Of a DNA stretch of 64,000 nt, positions 19,567-29,334 are shown one piece after another. Position numbers and translations under genes: made by a program. Source of the DNA: Gammaproteobacteria bacterium (GTDB taxonomy: Bacteria > Pseudomonadota > Gammaproteobacteria > Burkholderiales > Nitrosomonadaceae). Position 1 is the first letter of the stretch. Each line of letters opens with the position of its first letter. The notes under the pieces are model-generated. The model had not been told where the DNA came from. It saw only the letters and a list, made by a program, of their open reading frames with translations, and did no database searches. The DNA is taken from positions 1,612,001 through 1,676,000 of the forward strand of contig CP054180.1 of the NCBI GenBank assembly GCA_015709635.1. The letters run 5' to 3'.

Positions 19567-19896
19567 ACAGTAACCTTCCCGCTGGGCGGTGCATCCGCTA
19601 TGGCAAGATTTATAGAGCAAGTTGCAAGAATCGAGATCCTGGAAGGATTAGAGACTTTAAACGATCTGGACATGAATGCGCTACTTGAAGAGCGCAAGAT
19701 GCGCATCGCCATCAGCGTATATGGCTATCTCAAGCGCATGGCAGCCATTTAATGTTTACAGCACGGCAAAGACAAGATTTCCGTTACGGAAGCGCAAGCA
19801 CTCCTGAGCATGGTTGTCCGGCATGTTCATAACCCCTTGTCTTGGTCATTTGACGTTGAAGAGCGCGTGACAGAAATGAGGCTTGGCAAATGGTAG
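19567..19896 (+). pseudogene. Small unknown gene interrupted by an in-frame stop
   Basis: One frame reads through MTVTFPLGGASAMARFIEQ, a helical Glu/Leu-rich middle (LEGLETLNDLDMNALLEE), an in-frame TAA near 19750, and then QHGKDKISVTEAQALLSMV and a well-formed end WSFDVEERVTEMRLGKW to a stop at 19896. The coherent sequence on both sides of the TAA suggests a nonsense mutation in a ~110-residue protein. Function unknown. Its end overlaps the ATG of the next small gene. Confidence 0.4.
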
Positions 19897-20078
19897 CGCT
19901 GCAAGCGATTCTGAAAGCGCTTGACCAAAGCAAAAATGAAGCACTGTTACTGGCGCAAAGCTCTTTGCCGCAATCGCAGTTTGAAGCATTTCGTAAAATT
20001 TATCTCAACATCTTCGGCAAGAATGGATTGAAAAAGGAACTGGCAAGGCAGATCGGAAGCAGGAAAGGGCAGGAATAG
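19890..20078 (+). CDS. Small hypothetical protein
   Basis: 62 residues, starting MVALQAILKALDQSKNEALL and ending in a basic tail (KKELARQIGSRKGQE). No family recognised. The ATG overlaps the stop of the preceding broken gene (ATGGTAG), so the two were once a coupled pair. It lies inside the decayed transposon. Confidence 0.4.
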   Translation: MVALQAILKALDQSKNEALLLAQSSLPQSQFEAFRKIYLNIFGKNGLKKELARQIGSRKGQE

Positions 20079-20107
20079 ATCATGCAAAAAAGGAGGTGCC
20101 ATAATGC

Positions 20108-20959
20108 GTGAACGAACCCGACAATTTAGAAATTGTGATAGGTTTTAGCCCTGACTTACAGGAGCAAACTATCCAAGCCGGAGAATTGCGCTTGATAAAG
20201 TCTTTTCTTGTCCTTCCTGCCAGAATCGACTATTTATGTGATGAGATGGTCTTTGATGTTCAAGAAGTGATTGCTGATCGTGGGTATGGCCGAGGGCCGA
20301 CTTATAGTGCATTCAGGCAACGCAAGATACGCACTTATATACCACTGCACGATGCCCGCCTGGGTAAAGGCAAACTTACGCTGACTACGTTCAAGTATCA
20401 CAGTCAAACTGATCGATACCAATGTCCAGAAGAGTATTTTCTCTACCCTTATGAAAAATTGGATAATGAGCTGATCAAACGATACCGAATCACTGGCGGG
20501 TACTGTCGCCAATGCAGCAAGCGAGCAGATTGCTTACCCGACTCAGCCAAAAGCAGAGCCCGGTTTGTCTATCGAAGTCCGCATCAGCATGAAATCGATA
20601 AGGTTCGTGCACGGCAAGAAACCAGAGCTTTTATCTCCAAGATGATACTGCGCAAATGGACGATAGAAGGATTATTCGCTGAAGCCAAACAATTCCACGG
20701 ACTAAGGCGCGCCCGTTATCGGGGATTACAGAAAGTATCGATTCAAGCTCTGATGACTGCAATGGCGCAGAATATCAAGCGAATCATTAAACAATTACTT
20801 GATATTTATAGGGACTTAGGAAGATATCCGTATCTCAGAAAAGAAATATTGAATCCACAAAATTATCCGTTCTACTTTAAGCACATGCCCAGAACTTTTC
20901 TTTATAAACCCGCCTTGGCATATAACCAGCTTTTTCAACAGGCCGCAGATTTGATCTGA
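20108..20959 (+). pseudogene. IS1182-type transposase, C-terminal half
   Basis: The frame gives a DDE-type transposase segment: EVIADRGYGRGPTYSAF around the second catalytic Asp, a four-cysteine zinc-like stretch (GGYCRQCSKRADCLPDS), then RSPHQHEIDKVRARQ and WTIEGLFAEAKQFHGLRRAR with the catalytic Glu. The N-terminal half is absent. The element end TTTTTCAACAGGCCG occurs at 20932-20946, and the matching end motif lies next to the separate N-terminal fragment at 33.5-34.1 kb. Confidence 0.7.
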
Positions 20960-21059
20960 CAGAAGGGTCTTGCCAAAGGGTGGGATTACCCGGTTTGATA
21001 GAGGTGCGAAACTTTATCAACCATGCGCGCAAGCGCAAAGGAGTAATCCCATGAGTAGT

Positions 21060-21505
21060 ATTCAACAGAGTAGGCTTGCCATTGCATTGCACGAACTGGG
21101 CCGAATTGAACGTTCCCTGTTCATTTTAGATTGGCTACAAAATGTTGAATTACGTCGCTGCGTTCATGCCGGGTTAAATAAAGGTGAGGCTCGCAACGCT
21201 TTGGCCAGAGCGGTGTTTTTTAATAGGCTGGGAGAAATCCGCGACCGAAGTTTCGAGCAGCAACGCTATCGAGCCAGTGGCCTCAATCTGGTGACTGCTG
21301 CGATAGTGTTATGGAACACGATCTATCTTGAAAAACTATCGAGTCACAAAGAACACAAGGTAAATATGTTGACGATACACTGTTGCAATATCTATCCCCG
21401 CTTGGTTGGGAACATATCAACCTGATTGGCGATTATGTTTGGAGACAAAATAGAAAAAACGATGACGGGCAATTTCGGCCTTTGCGAACCACTGAGAAAA
21501 ATTAA
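21060..21505 (+). pseudogene. tnpA: Tn3-family transposase TnpA, C-terminal fragment
   Basis: Begins within the conserved ALHELGRIERSLFILDWL block and runs through GLNKGEARNALARAVFF and ASGLNLVTAAIVLWNTIYLE. A frameshift follows near 21350, after which the true frame continues as LLQYLSPLGWEHINLIGDY to a stop at 21503-21505. Most of the ~1000-residue protein, including the first two DDE residues, is missing. The stop lies 7 bases inside the right inverted repeat, as in intact Tn3 relatives. Confidence 0.85.
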
Positions 21506-21511
21506 ACTCGG

Positions 21512-21566
21512 ATAGTCAGCCTATCATAGACGCTAACGTGCAGTTTTTTCCTAATTCTGTGTTCCC
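21512..21566. repeat. Right terminal inverted repeat (55 bp)
   Basis: Exact reverse complement of 16487-16541. The outer tip ends GTGTTCCC, followed by TCCTTGATG; the left copy is preceded by TTTATGAG, so no direct target duplication is seen. The next gene outwards is the ABC transporter, 45 bases away. Confidence 0.9.
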
Positions 21567-21610
21567 TCCTTGATGAGAAAGATGATCTTCTCACGAATAC
21601 TGATTGATCA

Positions 21611-23425
21611 TTATGTAGAAATGGCGTTTTGCCGCTTGTGCTGATCGATTTCTTCCTGTTGTTGCAATTCCCACATCTGCGCATACGCGCCGCCGGCTGC
21701 CAGCAATTGCGGGTGCGTGCCGCGCTCGATGATGCGGCCATGATCCATAACCAGGATCTGATCGGCATCGGCGATTGTCGACAGGCGGTGCGCAATGGTC
21801 AATGCCGTGCGGTTCCGGGCGATGCGTTTCAGCTCCGCTTGAATGCGCTTTTCGGAATTGGAATCGAGCGCCGATGTCGCTTCGTCGAAAATCAGGATGA
21901 CCGGATTCTTCAGAATGGTGCGGGCAATGGCGACGCGTTGTTTTTCGCCGCCGGATAGCTTCAAGCCGCGCTCACCGACAATCGTGGCATATTTCTCCGG
22001 CAGACTTTCGATGAAATCATGAATATGCGCGGCGCGAGCGGCGGCAAACACTTCCTCTTGCGCGGCATCCGGCCGGCCGTAGGCGATGTTGTAATAAATA
22101 CTGTCGTTGAACAATACGGTGTCTTGCGGCACGATACCCATCGCGGCGCGCAGGCTTTGCTGCGTGACGGTGCGGATATCCTGATCATTGATCAGAATGC
22201 CGCCCGATTGCACATCGTAAAAACGGAACAGCAAGCGCGCCAGCGTCGATTTGCCGGAACCGCTGTGGCCGACCACGGCGATATTCTGCCCGGCGGGAAT
22301 ATCGAAGCTGACATCGAATAGGATCTGGCGATTCTGCTCATAACTGAAATCGACATGACTGAACCGGATCGTGGCATTAGCGGCATCAAGCGCTTGGGCA
22401 TCCGGCTTGTCTTCGATTTCCTTGTGCTCGTCCAATAACGTGAACATGCGTTCCATATCGGCCAATGAATGCTTGATTTCGCGGTAAACAAAACCGAGAA
22501 AATGCAGCGGCATGTACAGTTGCAGCATAAAGGCATTGATCAGCACCAGATCGCCCAATGTCATACTGCCGTCGATGACTTGCTCGGCTGCCAGCAGCAT
22601 CAGCAAGGTGACGCCGACCGCGATGATTGCGCTTTGCCCGGCGTTTAATGTGGCCAGTGATGTCTGGTTGCGCACGGCGGCTATTTCCCAGGACTGCAAA
22701 TGCTCGTCGTAGCGCCGCGCTTCCCAGGCTTCGTTGCCGAAGTATTTCACTGTTTCATAGTTCAATAAGCTATCGATCGCTTGCGTATTGGCTTTGGAGT
22801 CCATATTGTTCATCGTGCGGCGGAAAATCATGCGCCATTCGGTGACGATCAGCGTAAGCACGATATACGCCAGCAATGTCAGGAAAATGATGATGGAAAA
22901 CCGGATATCGTATTGCTTGATCAGGATCGCTAGTACCAACCCGATTTCCAGCAGCGTCGGCAGAATATTGAACAGCATGAAATTCAGCAAAAAGGAAATG
23001 CCGCGCGTGCCGCGCTCGATGTCGCGCGACACGCCGCCGGTCTGGCGCTCCAGATGAAAACGCAGCGACAGCGAATGCAGATGGCTGAATACTTTATTTG
23101 CAACACGTCGGATCGCACGTTGCGTCACTTTGGCGAAAATTGCGTCGCGCAGTTCACCAAACAACGTGCTGCATAATCGCAAAACGCCATAACCAATCAG
23201 CAAAAAAACCGGTAACACTAACTCGGCGCGCGGTTGATCCAAAGCATCGACAATTTCCTTCAACACCAACGGCACCGAAACATTGGCGAGTTTTGCCAAT
23301 ACCAGCAGACTGAGTGCCAGGATCACCCGTACTTTGAATTCCCACAAATAAGGCAGCAACGCGGCGATGGTTCTCAGATTGTTGCGTGTGGCGGCAGGTT
23401 TCTCAAGACGGGTGGGGCGCATCAA
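21611..23425 (-). CDS. ATM1/HMT1-type ABC exporter, fused membrane and ATPase
   Basis: 604-residue half transporter. The N-terminal six-span exporter domain (~1-320) contains SHLHSLSLRFHLERQTGG and ALLNYETVKYFGNE-like segments typical of ATM1-type proteins, which export glutathione-linked metal or persulfide species. The C-terminal ATPase has Walker A VVGHSGSGKST (~390), signature LSGGEKQR (~495) and Walker B VILIFDEATSAL. Two adjacent ATG codons begin it. The substrate is inferred by family only. Confidence 0.88.
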   Translation of the reverse strand: MMRPTRLEKPAATRNNLRTIAALLPYLWEFKVRVILALSLLVLAKLANVSVPLVLKEIVDALDQPRAELVLPVFLLIGYGVLRLCSTLFGELRDAIFAKVTQRAIRRVANKVFSHLHSLSLRFHLERQTGGVSRDIERGTRGISFLLNFMLFNILPTLLEIGLVLAILIKQYDIRFSIIIFLTLLAYIVLTLIVTEWRMIFRRTMNNMDSKANTQAIDSLLNYETVKYFGNEAWEARRYDEHLQSWEIAAVRNQTSLATLNAGQSAIIAVGVTLLMLLAAEQVIDGSMTLGDLVLINAFMLQLYMPLHFLGFVYREIKHSLADMERMFTLLDEHKEIEDKPDAQALDAANATIRFSHVDFSYEQNRQILFDVSFDIPAGQNIAVVGHSGSGKSTLARLLFRFYDVQSGGILINDQDIRTVTQQSLRAAMGIVPQDTVLFNDSIYYNIAYGRPDAAQEEVFAAARAAHIHDFIESLPEKYATIVGERGLKLSGGEKQRVAIARTILKNPVILIFDEATSALDSNSEKRIQAELKRIARNRTALTIAHRLSTIADADQILVMDHGRIIERGTHPQLLAAGGAYAQMWELQQQEEIDQHKRQNAIST

Positions 23426-23608
23426 AAGTAGTTGGCGGAATAAATAAAAACAAACGAAAAAATTTTTACGATATGAACCGGTGTTAGATAAATTGAGTTT
23501 CTTTGCATTGCAGCATTAGGTAACATAAAGCCGGTGGTGTTTTCACCGCCGAATCGCAAGCCGATAAACCATCAGGGCGTAATTTTAAAATGTTTTGCGG
23601 AGGGAATC

Positions 23609-24013
23609 ATGGAAATTACCTGTTACCGAGATCCTGAAATCAGCCGGGAAGCGCGCCACTTGCCGGCCAGCACGTACAATCTGGCGATTACCTTGTTATC
23701 GCGTTGTCCCACCCGGCATTTATTCGTGCCTATCCGCAGCATGCAGTACATGGCGATCATCGACCACGAAGAGTTTGTGTTCATCGACGGCGAGCGTAAA
23801 TGCTGGATCGATGTCGCGTGGCGCAATTTCAAACGGCAAGATCGCGATGCGCTGGATCAGCCGGTCGCCTACGATGCCGTTTATTACCGCGAAGACATGT
23901 CGGCCGTGATGACGCGCTTACAAAGCGAATTTCCGGCGGCATTGCAGTTGCTGGTGAATAAAACCCGGCTGGATGGCGCGGCACGGATTATCCATTTTCC
24001 AGCGAGAAACTAA
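23609..24013 (+). CDS. Conserved hypothetical protein
   Basis: 134 residues from ATG 23609, which has a strong GGAGGG site just upstream; a longer frame to 23534 is rejected. MEITCYRDPEISREARHL opens it. The protein is soluble and has no recognised domain. Its stop overlaps the end of the convergent gene by four bases. Confidence 0.65.
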   Translation: MEITCYRDPEISREARHLPASTYNLAITLLSRCPTRHLFVPIRSMQYMAIIDHEEFVFIDGERKCWIDVAWRNFKRQDRDALDQPVAYDAVYYREDMSAVMTRLQSEFPAALQLLVNKTRLDGAARIIHFPARN

Positions 24014-24312
24014 TCATCATCTTTCAATTTGGTATCCCAGCCTTTCGCTTTAGCTTTTGTTATCGCTTCGGAATACAACCGCATGTGACGTGCGCGTAGT
24101 TCATCCGGTAAGCGGCTTGGCAAGTGGGCATAAGGCTCCCAGGCAGCGTGGACTTTTTCATACAATGTCTGCATTTGCGAACCGCTCCAGCCCGCGCAGG
24201 TTTCCGTTTCCGGCAAAATACCGAATACCCAGGCATCGCGCACGATGCGGCCTAGATGCGTGAGCCCTTCGTTTTCGTCTTGGTCGATGCCGGCATAAAA
24301 TTGTTCAATCAT
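24010..24312 (-). CDS. Conserved hypothetical protein
   Basis: 100 residues, soluble and acidic, beginning MIEQFYAGIDQDENEGLTHL and rich in Trp and Glu. No domain recognised. It lies between the antiporter gene (same strand, 55 bases upstream of this gene's start by transcription order) and the convergent 23.6-kb gene. Confidence 0.65.
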   Translation of the reverse strand: MIEQFYAGIDQDENEGLTHLGRIVRDAWVFGILPETETCAGWSGSQMQTLYEKVHAAWEPYAHLPSRLPDELRARHMRLYSEAITKAKAKGWDTKLKDDD

Positions 24313-24367
24313 TGCAAAAATCTCATAAAAACTTCATATCACGGGAAAGCAATTTGAAGTTCGGTTA

Positions 24368-26077
24368 TTAAGTCGCAGCTTCGGATTTTACGTCAAAGCG
24401 GCTCAGGATGTGGTGCGACATACTTTTGGCCAGCTCCTCGTCGGCAAAGAATACCGTACCCATATCATCCTTGCGCAACAACATCGTTTCGTCCTCGCTG
24501 CGGCTGCGCAATACGATTTCGATATCCGGATTCAGTATGCGCGCGGTATCGATCATTTGCCGCACATTCAGCAGATCCGGCGTGGCGATGACCAGCATCG
24601 CGGCATCCTTGATATGCGCCTGTATCAGCACCGATGGTTCGGTGGCATCGCCGGATACTGCAGTGGTGCCTTGCTTGCGTAAGTCTTGCACCAGTTCGCG
24701 ATTCTGTTCCGCGACGATGTACGGAATATTCTTCTCGTTGAGCGCCTGCGCGACCCGTTGGCCGACATGCCCGTAACCCACCAGCACAACCTGGCCTTGG
24801 AGAAATTTGCGTTCGGTGCTCATCGGCAGTTCCGCGTACGGATCGTCGCGGTTCTCATATTTGCGGGCCAGCGCGGAATGTTTCAGGATCAAGTTTTTGA
24901 ACGGTGTGATTGCGGCAAAAGCAATCGGGTTGAACGCGATCGAAATCAGCGCACCGGCCAGCACCAAGCTCATGCCTTCAGGCGGCATCAATCCAAGCGA
25001 CAACCCCAATCCGGCCAGGATGAAGGAAAATTCGCCGATTTGCCCCAGGCTGGCAGCGACGGTCAATGATGTATAGAGTGGATAACGCAGGATCAAAACC
25101 AGTAGCATCGCAGCCATCGATTTGCCGACAATGATGATGGCGACCACGGCGAGAACGCGCATCGGTTCCTCAATGAGCACGGCCGGATCGAACAGCATGC
25201 CGACGGAGACGAAAAACAGCACGGCAAACGCATCGCGCAGCGGTAGCGATTCCTCGGCGGCGCGTTGGCTGAATTTGGATTCGCGCATCACCATGCCGGC
25301 AAAAAAAGCGCCCAATGCGAATGACACATTGAACAATATTGCAGCGCCGTAAGCGATGCAAATGGCGACGGCGACAACCGCCAAGGTGAACATTTCGCGC
25401 GAACCGGTGCGGGCGACTTGCCACAACAGCCAAGGTAAGACGCGGCGGCCGACGATCAGCATCAAGGCGATAAAAGCGGAAACCAGCAGTAATGTGATGC
25501 CGATCGTGCGCCATAACGGATCGGCCGGATTGCCATTCTCATTCGTTCCGCCCAGCATAGTCGCAAATGTCGGCAATAGCACCAGAATCAACACCGTCAC
25601 CAGATCTTCGACAATCAGCCAGCCGACCGCAATACGGCCATTCATCGATTCCAGGAAGCCGCGCGATTCCAGCGCTTTCAGCAACACCACCGTGCTGGCG
25701 CAGGATAACGACAGACCCAATACCAATCCCTCGCCCAGACTCCAATCCCACCAGGAAGCCAGCACCATGCCCAGACCAGTCGCAACGGCCATTTGAACGA
25801 TAGCACCCGGTACTGCGATGCGTTTGACCGACAGCAAATCATCCAATGAAAAATGCAATCCGACGCCGAACATCAACAGCATTACACCGATTTCCGACAA
25901 TTGCGAGGCGATGCCGATATCCGCGACGAATCCGGGTGTGGTCGGGCTGATGGCGATCCCAGCCAGCAAATAACCAACCAGTGCGGGCGTTTTAAGCCTT
26001 TCCGCAATGAAACCAAAAATCAATGCCAGGCCGAAACCGGCTGCGATCGTTGTGATCAGGGCAACGTTATGTTCCAT
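24368..26077 (-). CDS. ybaL: Kef/YbaL-type cation:proton antiporter (CPA2)
   Basis: 569 residues. The N-terminal two thirds is a 12-span Na/H exchanger domain. The C-terminus is a TrkA-N Rossmann domain with the nucleotide loop LVGYGHVGQRVAQAL near residue 425. Layout and length match E. coli YbaL, a predicted K+/H+ antiporter regulated by nucleotide binding; substrate is inferred from the family. Confidence 0.87.
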   Translation of the reverse strand: MEHNVALITTIAAGFGLALIFGFIAERLKTPALVGYLLAGIAISPTTPGFVADIGIASQLSEIGVMLLMFGVGLHFSLDDLLSVKRIAVPGAIVQMAVATGLGMVLASWWDWSLGEGLVLGLSLSCASTVVLLKALESRGFLESMNGRIAVGWLIVEDLVTVLILVLLPTFATMLGGTNENGNPADPLWRTIGITLLLVSAFIALMLIVGRRVLPWLLWQVARTGSREMFTLAVVAVAICIAYGAAILFNVSFALGAFFAGMVMRESKFSQRAAEESLPLRDAFAVLFFVSVGMLFDPAVLIEEPMRVLAVVAIIIVGKSMAAMLLVLILRYPLYTSLTVAASLGQIGEFSFILAGLGLSLGLMPPEGMSLVLAGALISIAFNPIAFAAITPFKNLILKHSALARKYENRDDPYAELPMSTERKFLQGQVVLVGYGHVGQRVAQALNEKNIPYIVAEQNRELVQDLRKQGTTAVSGDATEPSVLIQAHIKDAAMLVIATPDLLNVRQMIDTARILNPDIEIVLRSRSEDETMLLRKDDMGTVFFADEELAKSMSHHILSRFDVKSEAAT

Positions 26078-26112
26078 TCAAATCCCAAGGTTATGGTGTA
26101 TTGGTTTGAGCT

Positions 26113-28011
26113 TCAGGGTGCCGCTGCTGCATCGGTGCTGTCAGGGGTTTTGTCCGATAAAGCGGGCGTATTTAAAAATTTCTCAAATTCGATGCGTTCC
26201 TCTTCGATCGCACCTAGAATCTGAAGTTTAAATTCTTCGCGTGAAAATGCTTCTTCCAGCATCAACAGGAGTTTTTCGACGGTCAGGCCGATCGTAATGC
26301 CGCCAATGATACCACCGATGGCCGCGCCGATGGCCGTGCCGATACCAGGAATGAACGATCCCAGTGCCGCGCCTGAAGCGGCACCTGCCGCGGCACCGCC
26401 CAGTGCGCTGACGGCTTTACCGGCGGTGACTTTGATCAGGGCTTGCGCGCCGAGTTTGATGATACCTTTACCCGCCACTTTGGCGGTGATTTTACCGGCG
26501 ATGGCGCCGGTAATCGCACCGGCGGTACCGATACCGCCGGAGATCAACACGCGGTTTTCCAGATTGACGATCACGCTGTGCGCGGGCGGTTCCTTGAGAG
26601 CATTTAACGAAGCGTGCCGGACGATTTCAAGTTGGGAATCGTCGGCGCGCTCGACACGGTTCTCCACCAGAATTCGCTCCACTTTTTGCATATGTTCGGT
26701 GCGTAATTGCTGGTTATTGTGCAATACCTCTTCGATGGATTGTTGCACCGGACCGAAGACATTGCCCTGCATCAAATAATTCTGCAGTTTCTCGGCCATC
26801 CAGGTTTCCAGTGCGCCGGTGGCGAGTGCCACAATGCGTTCGTATTCCCCTGGTAAACTGTAATACCAATCGAGATAGGCATCGACGTTGCCGGTCATTT
26901 GCTGGAAACCGATGCCAGTGGTTTCGCGCAATTTCCCCAGCGATGCTTCCATCTTGCTGAGACTGTCGAGATAGGCTTGTTCGATTTGCGCCGCCGTCCC
27001 GGGCTTGTAGTATTCATCGCCGATCATCTCGACGGTTTGAACGGCGGTTTGCCGCGCGGCGCGGATTTCTTCAACCGTTTCCGGATTGGAACGCAGCCAG
27101 GCGTCGACATAAACCGTCGATGGCACATAAATGAAAAAAATGAAAAAAGTGGCGAATGCCGACGTAATTGCCCATGCCCAAGGTGACACCGCAGGCGGTT
27201 CGTCACTGTCCTGTATTGGCGCAAAGACACGACGGTATTCGGCGAGCGGCACCATGAAACTGGAAATTCCCAGCGCCACATTGTAGAAAAACAACACGCT
27301 ACCGAGAAAAATAACCGCCAAATACAGCACATCGTCGAATGAATGCAAGCCGCCCAACGCATAGCGCTTCATGCCTTCGATGAAACCCAGCAAGCGGTTG
27401 GTTTCGAGAATCAGAATGCTGTTGGTCGTGCCTTCCAGTTTCTGGCTTTCCGCCGCGACCGCCTCGGTCAGCGAAGCATATTGACGGCTGGTACCGGCGT
27501 GATCGGTAAAAAAAACGAAAAACACCGCAATCGCCAATGCCGTAACCCAGCGCGCCCAGGCCAGCGATTTATGCACGGCGATGTACGGTTTGTATTCGCG
27601 CGCCGCAATCGGATAAAAAACCGCATAAACGACGGCAAAAGCCGGAATGGCGGCGAAGCAAACGATCCATTCCTGCTGATCCGCGGAACCGAGGTAAAAC
27701 AGCAGCAGAAACGAAAATACCACCGACCACAACAGCCACCCGATATACGCCAGAATCCGCCGCGTGAACAACCAATGCAAAATGCCGAGTTTCTTGAACT
27801 GGCTGGCACGATGGATTCTTTGAATTGTCACGGCATAAATTGCCGCGCCATAAATCGGTAAACCGAACAGCAGCGTGATCAACAATGCAAACCACAATTG
27901 CCGGTCCGGAATCAAGCGCCCCAAAAAATATGCAAACGCCAGCCAGCACGCGGAAAACACCAAAAAACCAAGCGTTTTAATGAAATTGAAGTTTTTAAGA
28001 ACTGAAAACAC
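26113..28011 (-). CDS. Large multi-span membrane protein with glycine-zipper tail
   Basis: 632 residues, family not recognised. The N-terminal half carries about seven membrane spans in two clusters (from residue ~12 and from ~225). A long amphipathic, helix-rich soluble middle follows (about 310-490). The C-terminal ~90 residues are a Gly/Ala small-residue zipper (GGAAAGAASGAALGSF, then GTAIGAAIGGIIGG), a pattern seen in membrane-inserting or lipid-associated domains. Lies 35 bases upstream of the antiporter gene on the same strand, so the two may be cotranscribed. Confidence 0.65.
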   Translation of the reverse strand: MFSVLKNFNFIKTLGFLVFSACWLAFAYFLGRLIPDRQLWFALLITLLFGLPIYGAAIYAVTIQRIHRASQFKKLGILHWLFTRRILAYIGWLLWSVVFSFLLLFYLGSADQQEWIVCFAAIPAFAVVYAVFYPIAAREYKPYIAVHKSLAWARWVTALAIAVFFVFFTDHAGTSRQYASLTEAVAAESQKLEGTTNSILILETNRLLGFIEGMKRYALGGLHSFDDVLYLAVIFLGSVLFFYNVALGISSFMVPLAEYRRVFAPIQDSDEPPAVSPWAWAITSAFATFFIFFIYVPSTVYVDAWLRSNPETVEEIRAARQTAVQTVEMIGDEYYKPGTAAQIEQAYLDSLSKMEASLGKLRETTGIGFQQMTGNVDAYLDWYYSLPGEYERIVALATGALETWMAEKLQNYLMQGNVFGPVQQSIEEVLHNNQQLRTEHMQKVERILVENRVERADDSQLEIVRHASLNALKEPPAHSVIVNLENRVLISGGIGTAGAITGAIAGKITAKVAGKGIIKLGAQALIKVTAGKAVSALGGAAAGAASGAALGSFIPGIGTAIGAAIGGIIGGITIGLTVEKLLLMLEEAFSREEFKLQILGAIEEERIEFEKFLNTPALSDKTPDSTDAAAAP

Positions 28012-28337
28012 AACGCTGATTCCTTCGTGGTGAACAACAAGACGTAACCAAAGTCAGCAGATCGGCTTAATTGGTCAAAGCAGCTTACCGGTGGGGGATT
28101 TTATCAGACTACGGATAGTCACGATATTGCTTCATCGGGTGGGTGCGCTTTCTGAGCGGTATTTTTCTTGAGCAGAAAATCATTTGCTAGCGCACTGTTG
28201 TATAGTAAGCGCTGAATTGCAAGTAAAACCTTCGTATTGCCAGCTTTGGAGTATCAAGTTATAGAAACATAGTCAATACATGATCAGATTATGAGTTTCT
28301 TCACTCAATACCCAAAAGTCATATCGAGAATAATTTG
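28012..28337. other. Divergent intergenic region, no gene seen
   Basis: 326 bases between the - strand membrane protein and the + strand deaminase. It must hold both promoters, but I see no convincing -35/-10 pair, hairpin or repeat. Confidence 0.4.
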
Positions 28338-28907
28338 ATGAAACATTGGAAAGACATCGTATTACCGATCCCGGAATGGTTAAATCGCTGGGCTGCAGGA
28401 ATTCCGCAAATTTTTCCCGATGCGAATCAAAGAATGACGATGGTTATTGATTTGGCACGGATCAATGTGCAGCACGGAGGAGGGCCGTTTGCTGCCGCGG
28501 TTTTTGCTCAGCACACGGGTGAGCTGATTGCGCCGGGTGTGAATTGGGTTGTTCCGGGAAAATCCTCGTTACTGCATGCGGAGGTAATGGCGCTGGCGTT
28601 AGCGGAGCAGACACTGGGCAGCTATGAGTTGGCGAGCCGCGGGTCATTTGAACTAGTGACCAGCGCGGAGCCGTGTTGCCAGTGTCTGGGGGTACTGCAA
28701 TGGACCGGCATCGCTGCTGTTGTTTGCGGCGCGCGATCGGAAGATGTGCAGGCGACCGGTTTCAATGAAGGACAACGCCCGCCCAACTGGGTAGAGGAAT
28801 TGCAGCGACGGGGAATCAGCGTGACACGAGAAGTAATGCGCTCACAGGCAATCGAAATACTACAAAGCTACAGCGGAGAAATTTATAATAGCCGCTTGCT
28901 ATTATGA
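28338..28907 (+). CDS. Zinc-dependent nucleoside/guanine deaminase family protein
   Basis: Cytidine-deaminase fold hydrolytic deaminase. The zinc site is complete: His80 and the proton-shuttle Glu82 in LHAEVMAL, and Cys113 and Cys116 in EPCCQCLG. 189 residues from ATG 28338; a TTG three bases earlier is rejected. The pattern fits guanine or CMP/dCMP-type deaminases, and the substrate is not decided. Confidence 0.8.
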   Translation: MKHWKDIVLPIPEWLNRWAAGIPQIFPDANQRMTMVIDLARINVQHGGGPFAAAVFAQHTGELIAPGVNWVVPGKSSLLHAEVMALALAEQTLGSYELASRGSFELVTSAEPCCQCLGVLQWTGIAAVVCGARSEDVQATGFNEGQRPPNWVEELQRRGISVTREVMRSQAIEILQSYSGEIYNSRLLL

Positions 28908-28980
28908 ACACTACACAATGAAGCCGATTGATTGGTCATATTTGATATGGGATTGAATTAGGATATCCACACAATTTGAT

Positions 28981-29202
28981 ATGAAACAGAAATTATTATC
29001 GCATTTTCTATATTGTTTCATAATGTCTGCAACGATGACGGGTTGCGTATCGGCGACAGTAACTGCGGTAAACCTTGGTTTCTCCAATTATTTCATCGAG
29101 GAATGGCTTTATTCATGGAGCATCGCTTTTCCAATTGGTTTTGTGCTTTTATTGGTGCTTTCACCAGTATACCGGCGTGTGGTGGGGATAATAATTCGCT
29201 GA
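28981..29202 (+). CDS. DUF2798 family small membrane protein
   Basis: 73 residues with two membrane spans. The pattern FIMSATMTGCVSATVTAVN, then W..SW..AFPIGFVLLLVLSPVYRRVV, is the DUF2798 signature. Function unknown. The IS21-type element begins about 30 bases after its end. Confidence 0.75.
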   Translation: MKQKLLSHFLYCFIMSATMTGCVSATVTAVNLGFSNYFIEEWLYSWSIAFPIGFVLLLVLSPVYRRVVGIIIR

Positions 29203-29334
29203 TTGAGTTTATAAATATCGGAGTAAAAATGTACCACTGAGGCGCGCTAAGTTTCGTGGCAATCGCGAAATAAAAGTGTACCAATCTTAAGCCTGTAAGC
29301 TGATGCGATGAGTATCAGTTGAAAGGCGATGAGG

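Larger units (their letters stand above)
16487..21566. mobile_element. Decayed Tn3-family transposon with ada and TPR passengers
   Basis: The ends are perfect 55-bp inverted copies. Inside and directly against the right end lies the C-terminal part of a Tn3-family transposase, with the conserved DWLQNVELRR, GLNKGEARNALARAVFF and SPLGWEHIN segments. The left end carries the tail of a recombinase. The interior also holds a broken ada gene, a TPR-like gene, a truncated NTF2-like gene, two small unknown genes and half an IS1182-type transposase. No 5-bp target duplication is visible next to the ends. It cannot move by its own transposase. Confidence 0.75.
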
